A stretch of 64,000 bases of DNA from Neoceratodus forsteri (Eukaryota; Chordata; Ceratodontiformes; Ceratodontidae). The DNA lies in NCBI GenBank assembly GCA_016271365.2, contig JADMNL010000028.1:57244001-57308000 (forward strand), read 5' to 3'. This document shows positions 45,095 to 55,374 of the stretch, one piece after another; within the stretch, counting starts at the first letter, position 1; each line of letters starts with the position of its first letter. Position numbers and translations under genes: made by a program. Below the pieces are notes generated by a model that did not search any database, was not told the origin of the DNA, and was given only the letters and a program-made list of their open reading frames with translations.

Positions 45095-45165
45095 TGAACG
45101 ACATTACAATGGTGAAGTATTCTTTTTTTTTAACAACATGAATCTATCACCGATGCCTTACAAAG
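45095..45165. repeat. Degraded D1 ICR
   Basis: gaatgaacgacattacaatggtgaagta followed by a T-run and aacaacatgaatc keeps the order of the intact ICR at 56,782-56,868 (gaagaaacaacattactaag, gtgagtaatttttcttc, aaacaacatgaagtc). Confidence 0.55.
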
Positions 45166-45179
45166 GTACAGACTCACAA

Positions 45180-46013
45180 GCAATATCTTGGGATGAGGGT
45201 TCTACAACCTTTTTTAGGAAAAAGGTTCTTCAGCTCAGCAGTTTCAAAACTGGCATTCCCTCCTGGACTGTATGTCCGGACATTGGTGCTTTTTTGAAGG
45301 TGTGCACTGTTTTCTATGTAGCTACGTCACAAATTTCTTGAAGGGCAATGCCCCCCTTGTAGCTACCACAGAAGCAGATGTGCCCTTGTGGAGTGTGCTC
45401 ACAGACCTCTGGGATCTAGTTTTCCAGCTTTCTAGCAGCAGAACTGTATACAGGAGACTATCCAATGAGAGAGATTTCTTGACTATTGGTTTACCTTTCA
45501 CAACCTCTTCATAGGTAACAAAGAGGTGTGTGCTATGAGATCTGAGAGCTTTTGTCCAGTCCATGTAGCAGCCTAGTGTAGTTTTTCATGAAGACAGTGA
45601 AGCTTTTTTTCATCAGAAGTGGAGTGTTCAAGAAAGAACAGGAAGGGTCACTGACTGACTTTGAGATGGAATTCTGAAACCACCATAGGCAGTATTTCCC
45701 TACTGGTTCTAAGAACTACATTGTTTCAATGTGGAATATAATTTAGCATGTATCTGCACAAAGGTCTGCAGTTTGCTTACTCTCCTGGCAAATGTCATGG
45801 CTTAAGGAAAAAGTTTTTCCAGGTGACTTATTTTAAGTCTGCTGTAGCCATAGGCTCAAAGGGAGCTTCCATCAGTTGGGCAAGGACAGATATGCAAGTC
45901 CCATTGGAAACTGGTTCTCTCCCAGGACACTGCAGATGATTGAAGCCTTTAAAAATGTTTAAAAACAAGTTTTGAGTACCATGCCAGGCACAGTCTGGAA
46001 CTATCAGGCACAT
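45180..46013 (-). pseudogene. D1 tyrosine recombinase, broken (copy A)
   Basis: The C-terminal frame (45,322-45,564) has LRSHSTHLF-like text merged with VTYEEVVKGKPIVKKSLS, matching LFLTYGEVGKGRPATKRSI of the younger copy. The frame at 45,828-46,013 has VLAQLMEAPFEPMATADLK, matching IAQLMQPPFEPLSSAELK. Catalytic residues cannot be verified in one frame. The enzyme family integrates circular DNA copies by R-H-R-Y chemistry. Confidence 0.6.
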
Positions 46014-46201
46014 TGTTGCTAGCTCTCCCTGAGCTTCAGAAGCACTCTCTCTCTCTATGAGGGAACTTGTGGGAAGACATACAGTAATTTTCTTGTCAAA
46101 GCCAGGGCTAGGGTGTCCTTTTGGACTATGCCCTGACTGGCGGCCAACAACAAAACTCTGAAGGTGACAGTTTTCCCAAAAGGCAAATGGGGCCTATTCC
46201 C

Positions 46202-46740
46202 CTAGGATCTCATCTTCTGGAGAATAATGGCAGCACTTGCTGGTTCAAAAGCCGACTTGTGGTTTCCTTGGTTGATTCTGCTTAGGGAATGTGCCGGCAC
46301 ATTGTCCTTGCCTAGCAGATGTACTGTAGAGACCTTTGTGTCCAGGAAGAAAGCTAGGTCCCAGATCCTCATAGCTTCTGTGCACAGTTCTGAGGATCTG
46401 GTTTCAGCCGATTTGTTTATGTAGTGCATTATTGGTACTCTGTTGCCTGTCCATATATGGACTGACCAACCCTGCAACTGGGAGGAGAAGGACTGGATTG
46501 CCAGTAGTACTGCCCTCGGGTCGAGGAGGATTTATATGCTCCTGCATCTTCTGAAGGCTCCAGATGCCACTTGCTGGGTGGACTCTAGGTGGGCATCCCA
46601 CCCCAGGAGTGAAGCATCTGTCATGAGGAATATTATCATGTTATTTCTATAGGGCATCGGGATGGGAGGAACTTTATAGGTGATTGCTGGAGGAAGGATT
46701 GCCCTCTCTGAGGTAGCTTTCATTAGTTCACCATTCTTGT
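46202..46740 (-). pseudogene. D1 RNase H, broken (copy A)
   Basis: TDASLLGWDAH (46,532-46,750 frame) holds the first catalytic Asp. The next frame has IMHYINKSAETRSSELCTEAM and STVHLLGKDNVPAHSLSRI, where the final D-x-x-S block reads A-H-S-L-S in place of A-D-A-L-S, so a catalytic Asp is lost. A frameshift separates the two parts. Confidence 0.65.
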
Positions 46741-46949
46741 GCTTGTACAAAGTTTTTTATGACTGCCACTAGTTCAGACAGGGGGTTCAACCATGGGGAC
46801 CAGTAACCTCTTAGATGGTACTATATCTCCCTTATTTAAAATCTGTCCCATGGCATCACAACTGTGGATGAAGCCATGTGGCCTATCAGATGCAGAAAGT
46901 CCCTTTCAGGGGTTGGTCAGCCTGGGAATGAATGATTCTGCACTGGCAA

Positions 46950-47900
46950 TCAGATTTGTTATCCTGTCCTGTGGGAGAATGGCCTTTCACTGCAGGACAT
47001 CCAGTCCTACTCTGATGAAGTCCATTATCTGTACTGGTTTTATTTAGGACTTCTGCAAGTTTATTAGGACCCCCAGGGTTCCAAAGTGCTTATGTAACGC
47101 ATTGCCTTCTGTTTTATATTCCCTGAGACTAGCCAGTCATCTAGGTTAAGGGAAAACCACCACACCTTGCCTGCTTAGTTGGGCTGCCATCACAGCTAAG
47201 CTCTTTCTAAACACCCTTGATGCTGAGGTGAGGTCAAAGGTAGGTCTATAAACTGATACTGTCCATTTCCCAGCCTGAACCTGAGATGCTTCCTGTGGCT
47301 TGGGTCTGACTTGGATGTGGAAGGAGGCATCCTGCAGATCCAGTAACCCTGGCCAACCTGTAGGCATCCTTCCGATCCAGTAACCCTAGCCAACCTGTAG
47401 GCATCCTTCAGATTCAGTGACTCTAGCCAACCTGTCGTATCCTTCAGATCCAGTAACCTAGCCAACCTGTAGGCATCCTTCAGATTCAGGGACCCGATCC
47501 AACCTTCTAGATGTAGAGCTGGTATTACTGTGCCATTTCTTTTGGATTAGTAAGCATTTTAAAGTCACCTTGCCCCACAGAGATGCAGAGGGACTTTTGT
47601 ACCACTCTTGCATGCAATAACTTCTTCACTTCCAGTTCTAAATGAATTATTTCTGTTATTGAATGAACTGGAAAGTTTTAGGTCCCTACCATTTTGAAAC
47701 CTTTAAAATTGCAGTGACAACTCCAGACCTACTACTTCCAGGACCCACTTGCCTGGGGTGATTTCTCTCAATCTTCTCCCTTTCCTGGAAGTAGTGGTTC
47801 AGCCTTCCTCCCATTGGCAATGGCTGACTGGAGACCTTCAAAAACTGACAGGGGTTCTGTTCTGGCTGTGGCTTAGAACTGGAGTTGCAGCATGCCACGA
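46950..47900 (-). pseudogene. D1 reverse transcriptase and gag end, broken (copy A)
   Basis: MGGRLNHYFQ (47,820) marks the start of the pol region, and RPTFDLTSASRVFRKSLAVM (47,170-47,260) matches the palm block of the other D1 copies. The second catalytic block near 47,132-47,150 reads L-N-L-D-D-W, so the Tyr of Y-L-D-D is changed. Between 47,350 and 47,470 a ~60 bp piece (ccaacctgtaggcatccttc and a cagtaacc motif) is repeated four times. This local tandem amplification covers the segment that encodes the LDLKDAY motif. Confidence 0.65.
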
Positions 47901-47912
47901 GCTCTTTCTTTC

Positions 47913-48454
47913 AAACAACATGAAGTCTTGCTGTATTCTGACATATGCAGTTAGCCCCAGCACTTGAACTGCCCCAAGAGGAAAGAGTTAACTCTATGCC
48001 TGAGCATAGAAAGTTGAGCTTGAGCTCAGTTCAAACCTCAGTCTGCAGCACTTCAAAGTGTAACCATCAGATTCTTTACTCTGCCTAACTGAACAGTCAC
48101 TCCAGAGACTGCCCCTTCACCTGCTCGGTTCGGTTAAGTCAACCCATCTAAATACCGTTTTTCATTGATTTCTTTTGGCTTCAAATCCCTGGCTGCGGTA
48201 AAGTAAGTGTTGTAGGTAGTGGACTTTAGTTTTTATTGTGTTTTTTCTGGAAATTGTAAAACTTGTTGATCAGTTTGGTTTGGAACCGATTGTGTTAGAT
48301 TTAATTTTTCTGTTTTACAGTGTTAGGTACCAGTTCCCATCGGTTTAAAAAAACTGAATTTTAAATGTTTTTCCATGACCCATAACACAGTTGGTAACTG
48401 ATAGGGGGTCTTACCTGGCTTTTAAACTGTTAAGGGTAAGTTGTTAGCCTGGCC
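47913..48454 (+). repeat. D1 ITR plus leader of copy B
   Basis: The ITR includes gcagttagccccagcacttg, aaagagttaact and the hairpin ctatgcctgagcatag (47,993-48,008). The leader continues to the gag ATG at 48,455 with gaacagtcactccagagact and an atgtttttccatgacc block also found in the 29.8-30.3 kb fragment. Confidence 0.8.
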
Positions 48455-49985
48455 ATGTCTGAGAAACCAAAGAGAAAAACTGGGCCCACTGGGTTTCAAC
48501 ACTGTAGTGAGTGTGGTGATGCTGCTAGGCAGACCTCACACCACCTGTGTTTATTGTCTGGGGTTTGACCACCTCGATTCAGACTGCCAAATATGTAGAA
48601 TTTTCTGAAGGCTACCCTGGATAACAGATTGGGTAGGCTCAGGGACAAGGAGGCCAAGAAGTCCGCTGATCTGGATGGCCAGCCCAGTTCGGTTCCAACC
48701 GAACCTGAGGGAGTGCCCACTGACCTGGGCGATACTTCCTCAGGCAAAGGAGAGCTGATCCTGAGGGTCGGTTCCATTGAAGAAAAAGAGGAAATTGGCC
48801 GGTTTGGATCCAGATTCTTAGCATCCAACCGCCAAAGAAAGAGCCAGAGCAATAAGTATTGTACAATCGCTCCTACCGGTTCCGTCCTGATCCGTGCCTC
48901 TTGGTAGGCGCTTGGTTCGGTCAGTTCCTCCGGTTCTGGAATACTGTCCGGATGAGTTTTATGAACTGGAATGGGAAGGAGAGGAAGAGGATGACGGCGA
49001 CAATGATGATGATGGTGTGGAAGGTCTGGATGAGCCCACTGAACCGGACATCTCCCCAGACAGGCATTCTAAGGTTTCCCCTTCTAGGCTTTCTGAGTCC
49101 CCTTTCCACTATTTGTTCTACAAAAAAGTGGCAGAGACCCTCCAGCTCCCTTTGGTTGAAGATGTTGAGGAACAACAGGCGCCAGATTTCGTAGAAATGA
49201 CGCACATCCCAGAGTCCAAAAGGCTGTCTATTCCCCCTCCATAAATCTCTTGGGAAACAGACACAAAAAATTCTCCTAACACCAAATTCTTTACCTCTTG
49301 TGGATAAAAGAATGGACAGAAGGTATATGCTTTCAGTCTCGGGTACAGAATTCTTGCTCCACCAATGCAGCCATGTTGGGGTAGTGCAGGCTGCAGCCTG
49401 TGACAAGGCTAATATACCTTTGGCTTCACACACCCCAGATAAAGACTTTAGAAAGGTGGATACTATGGCCAGAAAACAGTACTTGGCATCCTCCTTGGGA
49501 CTCAGGCAGGCAAATTATATGGCTTACACAGCCAGATACCAGAAGCCCAGATGGGATACTGTTCTGGAACTGGCTAAACAGGATTCCCCCTAGCTAGCCA
49601 AGCAGCTGCAGAAGGTGGCAGCTGAAGGGATTGAGGCATCTAAGGTTCAGTTTCATGCTGCTGTGGACTCAAATAATGTGGTATCATAAGTCATGGCTAC
49701 ATCTGTGTCTCTCCGGAGATTCGCTTGGTACAGATGTACTAGCCTCTCGCAGGACACTCAGGCTAAGGCCATGGATTTCCCTGTGGTGGGTAATTCTCTG
49801 TTTGGGAAGCAGACAGAGAATTAGATGAAAAAGATGGATGAGTACAGAACCACTTACAGGAGTGCACAGGCCAAGGAAGAGGCAGGCAACTCCTCCAAAA
49901 GCAGCAGGCTAGGGGCAGGGGCAGGCCTTTTCACAGGCCTTTCTACCAGGCACAGGCCTCCAAACAATTTCCACATTTTAGTGTC
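48455..49985 (+). pseudogene. D1 gag, broken (copy B)
   Basis: Start MSEKPKRKTGPTGFQHC is identical to the young copy. The zinc-knuckle segment is frameshifted (48,510-48,600). Recognisable parts are LGRLRDKEAKKSADLDGQ, RSVPPVLEYCPDEFYELEWE with an acidic tract (48,894-49,244) and SPFHYLFYKKVAETLQLPLVED. The capsid-like part follows: AACDKANIPLASHTPDKD, LGLRQANYMAYTARYQKPRWD, then LAWY-type text and MDFPVVGNSLFG. Stops occur at about 49,593, 49,688 and 49,824. The Arg/Gly-rich tail is frameshifted. Comparing it with the copy at 59.8-61.4 kb supports gag identity over the full length. Confidence 0.75.
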
Positions 49986-49989
49986 AAGT

Positions 49990-50204
49990 TAGTTAGCTAC
50001 TTGTAAGAATCTGATGGTTGCACTGGTCAGTACCACAGACAGAGGTTTGAAAACCGAGCTCGAGCTCAACATTCCATGCTTCTGCATGAGATGACTCTTT
50101 TCTCTCCAGGGCAGTTCAAGTGCTGGGGCTAAGTGCATTATGTCTGAATAAAGCAAGACTCCATTAGAAGAAACAACATTACTATGGTGAGTAATTTTTT
50201 CTTC
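49990..50204 (+). repeat. D1 ITR, right end of copy B
   Basis: aagaatctgatggttgcact, cagacagaggtttgaaaacc, gagctcgagctcaac and gactccattagaagaaac follow the same order as the inverse of 51,641-51,835. It ends at the D1 terminus ttttttcttc. Confidence 0.8.
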
Positions 50205-50214
50205 TGAACCATGA

Positions 50215-50391
50215 GCATTGCCCCCCCAGCCCATAACCAGCTAAAAATATCACCAACAGCTTAATCTGGTTCAAGGTCAGTTGGCATTCATCTGTATCCC
50301 CCTTCCCCAGGTCGTGCCTGAAAATAGACAGGATTTGTCTAGTGCACGTACCCGGTCAACAAAAACTAAATAAAATAAATAAATAAAATAG
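50215..50391 (+). repeat. L2-like LINE 3' end
   Basis: ggtcgtgcctgaaaatagac, a short stem-loop, gtacccggtcaac and a tail of (AAATAA)n at 50,364-50,391. It is the same 3' subfamily as at 44,600-45,035. Confidence 0.65.
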
Positions 50392-51240
50392 TAGTTCATG
50401 CCCCCCTTACCCAAAGCACCTACAGTCCCCCTACCAGTCTGTCACTGCTTCAATTCAATGACGACAAGTGGCGCAGCCCACCTCACATGACCACGGCCAC
50501 CTAGCATCTATCTGCAGCAGGGAGCACAGCTTATTTACTGTATATGGCAAAGTGGTGTGCTTTGTTCTTTTTATAGGCTGCACTTCCTGGTACCGGTAGA
50601 TGGAAGGCATCCATGGTTGTGCAAAGCGGGCTATGCCCCTCACTGTCATTTGAACTGTGGCACCAACAGACAGGTAGGGGGATCGGGGGTCAGTGTCAGT
50701 GCAGAAGGTGGTAGGGAGACCACTAGCCACCAAATGGGTATGGGTTAGGGGGTGCTGCTCTCAGTTTGGGACAGGGCTTTGTTGGAGGGAAGGGCTTCTT
50801 TGCTCCTGATGCAGTCCCAGAGGTAGGTGCTGCAATCAACATTAGCAAGTCAGTGCAGTAGCTAGAAGGGCAGCCTGCCAAACACACAAGAGCACAAACA
50901 ATGAACTGCTACTGCACTCAGGACCATAACAAAAGTAAACAGTCAGACTGTAGCCAGAAGGACAGCCTGCCTGACATACAAGAGCACAAAGACAACCTCT
51001 ACAGATACTTTCCAACTGACCTACGATAGCTGATCAATATTGTTATTCTTGGTCACGCACTGGCACTCTGAGAAAATGGCAGCATAATGGGAACTCTCCC
51101 ACAAACCATGATTAAAAAGTAATAAAACAGAGTTTTATCGTTACAGGGTTTACATATGAACAGATAATGGTTTACCTTACATGGGCGTGCACTTAGTAAT
51201 GAAGTCAGGGATAAATCGCATTTAAACTAACTGAAAGAAC
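50392..51240. other. Unassigned interval with a local duplication
   Basis: tagctagaagggcagcctgc (50,869) and tagccagaaggacagcctgc (50,951) begin two copies of a ~40 bp segment that both end in acaagagcacaaa, with an ~82 bp period. It may be the 5' untranslated part of the LINE whose ORF1 follows, but no evidence ties it to that element. Confidence 0.4.
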
Positions 51241-51276
51241 TGCATTTCAAGAATCAGCATTTACTTTCCAGAAAGT

Positions 51277-51640
51277 ATGCCATGTGACAGTCACAGTGGG
51301 ATGGCAGAGTTCTCAAATCACCTTGGCTCCTCTCCCACAGGCCCTCTGGGTGGACAAAGAGGAAAAAACTCCAAGGGCACAGCTGAAATAAATAAAGGTA
51401 CCACTGAGATATGTTCAAGTGGCATGGAGTTCATAAGGGAGAAACTGCAAAATATGCACACAGATATTGGGGATTTAAAAACACAAAGAAACAAATCAGA
51501 AATTATTGAGGAAATGCTAAATGCTGTAGAAGAAAGACTGGCTTTTCTGGAGGAAATGTTTTGTAAAATAGAGGACTTCTCTGTAAAGATGTGAACAACA
51601 ATTTATTTGTAGGCTCTAAAGTGCATGATCTGGAGAACAG
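51277..51640 (+). pseudogene. L1/Tx1-clade LINE ORF1, left part, interrupted by DIRS
   Basis: A helical, charged segment (residues ~50-100 of the 105-residue frame, with TTEICSSGMEFIREKLQNM, NKSEIIEEML and VEERLAFLEEM) looks like the coiled coil of an L1-type ORF1 protein. After a +1 frameshift at ~51,592 the text continues to KVHDLENR at 51,619-51,642. LEDLENRSRRNNLRI is the usual junction of coiled coil and RNA-recognition domain. The frame then stops against a D1 DIRS end. The rest resumes at 63,015 with R-R-C-N-N-L-R-L-I-G, in register but for about one codon. Confidence 0.7.
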
Positions 51641-51835
51641 AAAAAAAAAATATTCACTTTAGTAATTGTGTTTCTTCTAATGGAGTCTTGCTGTATTCTG
51701 ACATTATGCAGTTAGCCCCAGCACTTGAACTGCTCCGGAGAGGAAAGAGTTAACCCTATGCCAGAGCATAGAACGTTGAGCTCGAGCTCGGTTCAAACCT
51801 CTGTCTGCTGCACTTTGAAGTGTAACCGTCAGATT
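51641..51835. repeat. D1 ITR, right end of copy C
   Basis: Begins in an A-run then tattcactttagtaattgtg, ttcttctaatggagtcttgc and gcagttagccccagcacttg, with the hairpin ctatgccagagcatag at 51,756-51,771. It is inverted relative to 62,850-63,014. The exact first base is uncertain because both element and target contribute adenines. Confidence 0.85.
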
Positions 51836-52114
51836 CTTATGAGCTAATACTAACTACACCTGCTAAGTGGAAATTTTAAAACTACTAGCCAAAAGGCAAC
51901 CAAATATTTTGGGTCCCAAAAGACTCAAGTCGAGAACTCCAAAACAAAAACTAGATAGTGAACAAACATAACTATAAAAAACAATTTAACATAACCCACT
52001 GCCCCTCTCTATATAGGGGAGAGTGCCAAGTGCACCCCTGAGGTGCAACACTGCTCCTGCCAGCCCACTTCCCAAAAAACAGGTTCTGAGAGGGGAGGCA
52101 GGGAGGGAGATCAG
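51836..52114. other. D1 spacer between ITR and ICR (copy C)
   Basis: AT-rich, non-coding. It aligns with the same interval of the inner copy (56,521-56,781), sharing actagcca, aagactcaagtc and ggttctgagaggggaggca-like text. Confidence 0.6.
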
Positions 52115-52206
52115 AATACAGCAAGTCTCCATTAGAAGAAACACAGTTACTAAGGTAATTTTTTCTTCAAACAACATGAAGTCTTGCTGTATTCTGACAT
52201 TATGCA
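52115..52206. repeat. D1 internal complementary region (copy C)
   Basis: caagtctccattagaagaaa with acacagttactaaggtaatt is the inverse of the right terminus (51,650-51,685). ttcttcaaacaacatgaagt with cttgctgtattctgacatta is the inverse of the left terminus (62,970-63,014). The two ends meet at the T-run near 52,160, which is the expected circle junction. Confidence 0.85.
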
Positions 52207-52289
52207 GACTACTCTAGCAGTACCTCCATGGAGGAGGGTACCAAACCTATTTTGGGAATAGGCTCTGCAATCCTGCTATACCAAACCTA

Positions 52290-53330
52290 GCATCACTCCT
52301 AGCCTGGACATCCAGAGAGTAATGCTTGGTGAATGTATGGACTGTTTTCCAGGTGGCTGCTTTGCATATCTCTAGTAAGGGTATATCGTTGGCAGCAGCC
52401 AGAGAAGCAGCTGTACCTCTAGTTGAATGAGCCCTCAGGCCTGAAGGGGGTACTTTGCCTACCTTTTCATAGCTGAATTGTATACAAGAGACACTTCACC
52501 TGGCAATGGTTCTCTTAGTAACAGGTTTACCCTCTCCCACTTCACCATAAGTAAGAAACAACTGAGGACAGTCAAACCTAAGTGCTTTAGCATGCTCACC
52601 GTAGTAACTAAGTGCTCTCTTAACATCCAAACTGTGTAATCTTCTCTCTCTCCTGAAGAAGACTGATCAGTGAAGAACACAGGAAGAGACATGGACTGGT
52701 TCAGATGAAAATCTGAAACCACTTTGGGTAAGAACCTCCTGTTGGTTCTAAGGACCACCTTATCTCTATGGAATGAGACAAAACCAGGCTCCACTGATAG
52801 AGCTTGTAATTCACTGATAGGCCTGGGAGAGGTAATAGCTACCAGGAACACAGCTTTCCAAGTCAATTACTTAAGTTCTGCTGAAACCAAAGGCTCAAAA
52901 GGTGGTTGCATAAGCTGAACAATGCAAACATTAAGATCCCAAGCAGGAGCAGGATCCTTAAAAGGAGGATTGGTATGGAGCAATCATTTAAAGAATTTAC
53001 AGAAAACAGGATGAGATACAGAAACAGCTGGCAAGTGTACTTTCAGGGTAGCTGGTCTGAGGCCTTAGCCATTAAGACGGACCATATAATCCAGAACAGT
53101 AGCCAAGTCAGCAGTATCTGGGGATATGTGCTTATTGGAACACCAAATGCTGAATCTTTTCCATTTGGAGTTATAAGTTTTCCTGGTGGTAGGTTTTCGA
53201 GAGGCTTTGATAATATCCAGAACCCCCTGAGACAGATGCAGGCTTGCATATTCTAGCTCTTCAAGGGCCGTGCCTTGAGGTTGAGAGACTGAAGGTTGGG
53301 GTACCAAATCCTCCCCTGAGAGGAGGTTAA
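52290..53330 (-). pseudogene. D1 tyrosine recombinase (copy C), broken
   Basis: N-terminal text TTRKTYNSKWKRFSIWC with NKHISPDTADLATVLDYMVRLNG lies in the frame ending at 53,065. The catalytic part in 52,459-52,866 has KAVFLVAITSPRPISELQAL (first Arg region). Further text gives LRAHSTRGTAASLAAA (the H-x-x-R box) and ATWKTVHTFTKHYSLD with the catalytic Tyr at 52,319-52,321. Frameshifts lie at ~52,460-52,560 and ~52,880-53,060. The Trp before the Tyr, lost in the inner copy, is retained here. The recombinase inserts the circular DNA intermediate without a staggered cut. Confidence 0.8.
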
Positions 53331-54010
53331 CAGATTGTGATTCTTGGGAAGAGACAGGGGAAGATGGACTGCTAGGGACAGCAATAGTGGATACCAAGGC
53401 TGCCTGGCCCAGTCTGGAGCAATCAGGATCACTTTGCAAGATTGTGACCTTATCTTGACCAGAACTTTGAATAATGGAGGAAAAGGGGGAAAGGCATACA
53501 GAAATTTCCCCTTCCCATCCAGAAGTAGAACATCCAGGGGGACTGAGCCCAAGACTGGGGGTCTGCAACAGAAGAGAGGAAGTTGGTGATTGTCTGGGGC
53601 TGCAAAAAGATCTATCTCTAGAGTGCCCCACCTTGAAAAAATCACTTTTAACACTACGGGATCCAGAGACTATTCGTGGTGGCCCTGAGAAATTCTGCTC
53701 ATGGCATCTGCTAGCGCATTGTCCTTCCCTGGAAGGTGGACTGCTACCAGAGATGTCTGAAGTGAATAAACCAGGGACCATAATTTCATGGCTTCCGTGA
53801 ACAAGGCCGTAGACTGAGTGCCTCCCTGCTTGTTGATGTACCACATGTTGGTGGTGTCTGTCCTGACCTGAACCACCTTGTTCAGTAGTGAGTCTGAGAA
53901 AGCTTGTAGAGCCAGGTACACTGCCCTAAGTTCTAGAAGATTGATGTGAAGTACAGACTCCTGAAAGGACCATACTCCCTGTGCTGTGAGATCTCCAAAG
54001 TGAGCTCCTC
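53253..54010 (-). pseudogene. D1 RNase H and pol C-terminal region (copy C), broken
   Basis: QVRTDTTNMWYINKQGGT and VAVHLPGKDNALADAMSRISQGHH (53,670-53,921) are RNase H blocks with the final catalytic Asp in L-A-D-A. The frame at 53,253-53,654 continues with EIDLFAAPDNHQLPLFCCRPP and ILIAPDWARQPWYPLLLSLA, ending LNLKARPLKS. This C-terminal segment is typical of DIRS pol; whether it is the DAM-like methylase reported for some DIRS elements cannot be judged here. It overlaps the start of the recombinase ORF in another frame. Confidence 0.75.
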
Positions 54011-55374
54011 ACCCCAGGAGAGATGCTTCTGTGGTTAGAACCACAGAATGAGACTGATTGATGAATGGGACCCCCTTGTCTGAGGTTGTCCTGATCCAAC
54101 CACCATTGGAGAGCCTGGATCAGAGTCTGAGTCACTGGAATTAGCTTGATTAGAGGTTTTTTTTTCTGAGACCAAAAAGCTCTCAAGTGGAACTGGATGT
54201 CCCTCATCTGAAATCTGGCCTCTTGTACCACTGCAGTGGAAGCTGCCATGTGTGGCCCAGGAGTTGAAGAAAATGCCTTGCTGGTTGAGACACCAGAAGG
54301 CGAAAGGAAGAAACAAGGTCTATAAGGGCCTTTGCCCTTGCCAGAGGGAGAAAGGCTCTTGCTTTGACAGTGTCCAACTCTACCCCTATGAAGGTCAAGA
54401 GTTGCACTGGTTTGAAAACTGACTTTGGAAGACTGAGAAGGAATCCTAGAGAAGTGAGCAATTGCTGGGTCACTTGCAGGTTTGACTTGATTTGGTCTGG
54501 AGAGTGTCCCACAATAAGCCAGTCATCCAGGTATGGAAATATGGAGATGTTTTGTCTCCTTAGAAAGGCCATTACTACTGCTAGGCATTTTGTGAACATC
54601 CTTGGTGCTGATGTTAGGCTGAAGGGCATTGCTCTGAACGGATAATGGCCTGAAGGCAGTTTGAACCTGAGGTACGTTCTGTGGGAGCACCTGATGGGAA
54701 TGTGAAAATAGGCATCCTTGAGGTCCAGGGAGACTAGCCAATCCCATGGCCTTAGAGGGAAGAATTATTCCCAGAGTCACCTTTTTGAATTTTGGCTTGA
54801 CTAGGTGCTTGTTTAAGAATCTTAGATCTAGGATGGGCCACCACTCCCCTGTATTTTTTGGGGTAAGGAAGTATCTAGAATACAGACCTTCACCCCTGTG
54901 TATAGTAGGAACTCTCTCTACAGCTCTGAGAGCCAACAGAGAGGAAACCTCTGCCTCTAGGGCAATGGTTTCGGAGATGTTTGCAGGTGGAAAAGACCTG
55001 ATCCACAGCTTTGGGAATTTTATGAAGCTGAGGGCCAGTCCCTGACTTACTACCTCCAGGACCCACTTGTCTGAGGTAACAGACTTCCAGTCCTGGAAGC
55101 AATAAGCCAGCCTGCCTCCTACTGGAAAGGGGGAGTCAACCCAGGCTGACACATCAGGGTGTCTACTTGGCAGGAGACTTGGACTGGGAGGAGGATGCAG
55201 CCCTGCGCATCCCCCTTCTACCTCTCCCTCTGAAGAACCCCCTCTGAGGAAAAGGAGAGGAGGCCTGTGCCTGGTAGAAAGGCCTGTGTAAAGGCGTGCC
55301 CCTAGATTGCTCCTTTTGAGGAGTTGCCTGCCTTCCCTTGGCCTGTGCACTCCTGTAGGTGGTCCTGTACTCAT
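53926..55374 (-). pseudogene. D1 reverse transcriptase (copy C), broken
   Basis: The 283-residue frame (54,523-55,374) contains SFPVGGRLAYCFQDW-type text, WVLEVVSQGLALSF, LRAVERVPTIHRGEGLYSRYF, KNTGEWWPILDLRFLNKHL and then a frameshift before the LDLKDAY block. The frame at 54,204-54,629 has MPFSLTSAPRMFTKCLAVVM and YLDD at 54,522-54,533, followed by LQVTQQLLTSLGFLLSLPKS. HMAASTAVVQEARFQMRD closes the domain near 54,170-54,250. The frame opens at 55,374 inside the end of gag with a +1 offset, as in the inner copy. Confidence 0.8.

Larger units (their letters stand above)
45050..47910 (-). mobile_element. DIRS family D1, eroded pol-only copy (copy A)
   Basis: Minus-strand order from high to low coordinates: end of gag (47,898-47,700), RT (47,500-46,950), RNase H (46,740-46,200), tyrosine recombinase (46,010-45,180) and a degraded ICR (45,095-45,165). 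The ITR after the ICR is not recognisable, and most of gag and the other ITR are missing because the plus-strand copy B starts at 47,913. A deletion of roughly 430 bp between RNase H and the recombinase is apparent when compared with the copy at 56.3-62.0 kb. This is the most diverged D1 copy with coding sequence. Confidence 0.75.
47913..50204 (+). mobile_element. DIRS family D1, gag-only deletion derivative (copy B)
   Basis: An ITR and leader (47,913-48,454), a broken gag (48,455-49,985) and a second ITR (49,990-50,204) on the plus strand. Pol, recombinase and the ICR are all absent: gag sequence is followed within a few bases by the right ITR. The ends are tcaaacaacatgaagtcttg at left and gtgagtaattttttcttc at right, the same termini as the full copy. 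It is 2.29 kb. Because the ICR is gone, this copy could not have gone through another normal DIRS cycle. Confidence 0.8.

Noticed and set aside
44600..50391. One L2 element split by the DIRS pair at 45-50 kb
   Set aside because: Both 44,600-45,035 and 50,215-50,391 contain the same 3' terminus, so they are two separate 3' ends and not two parts of one copy.
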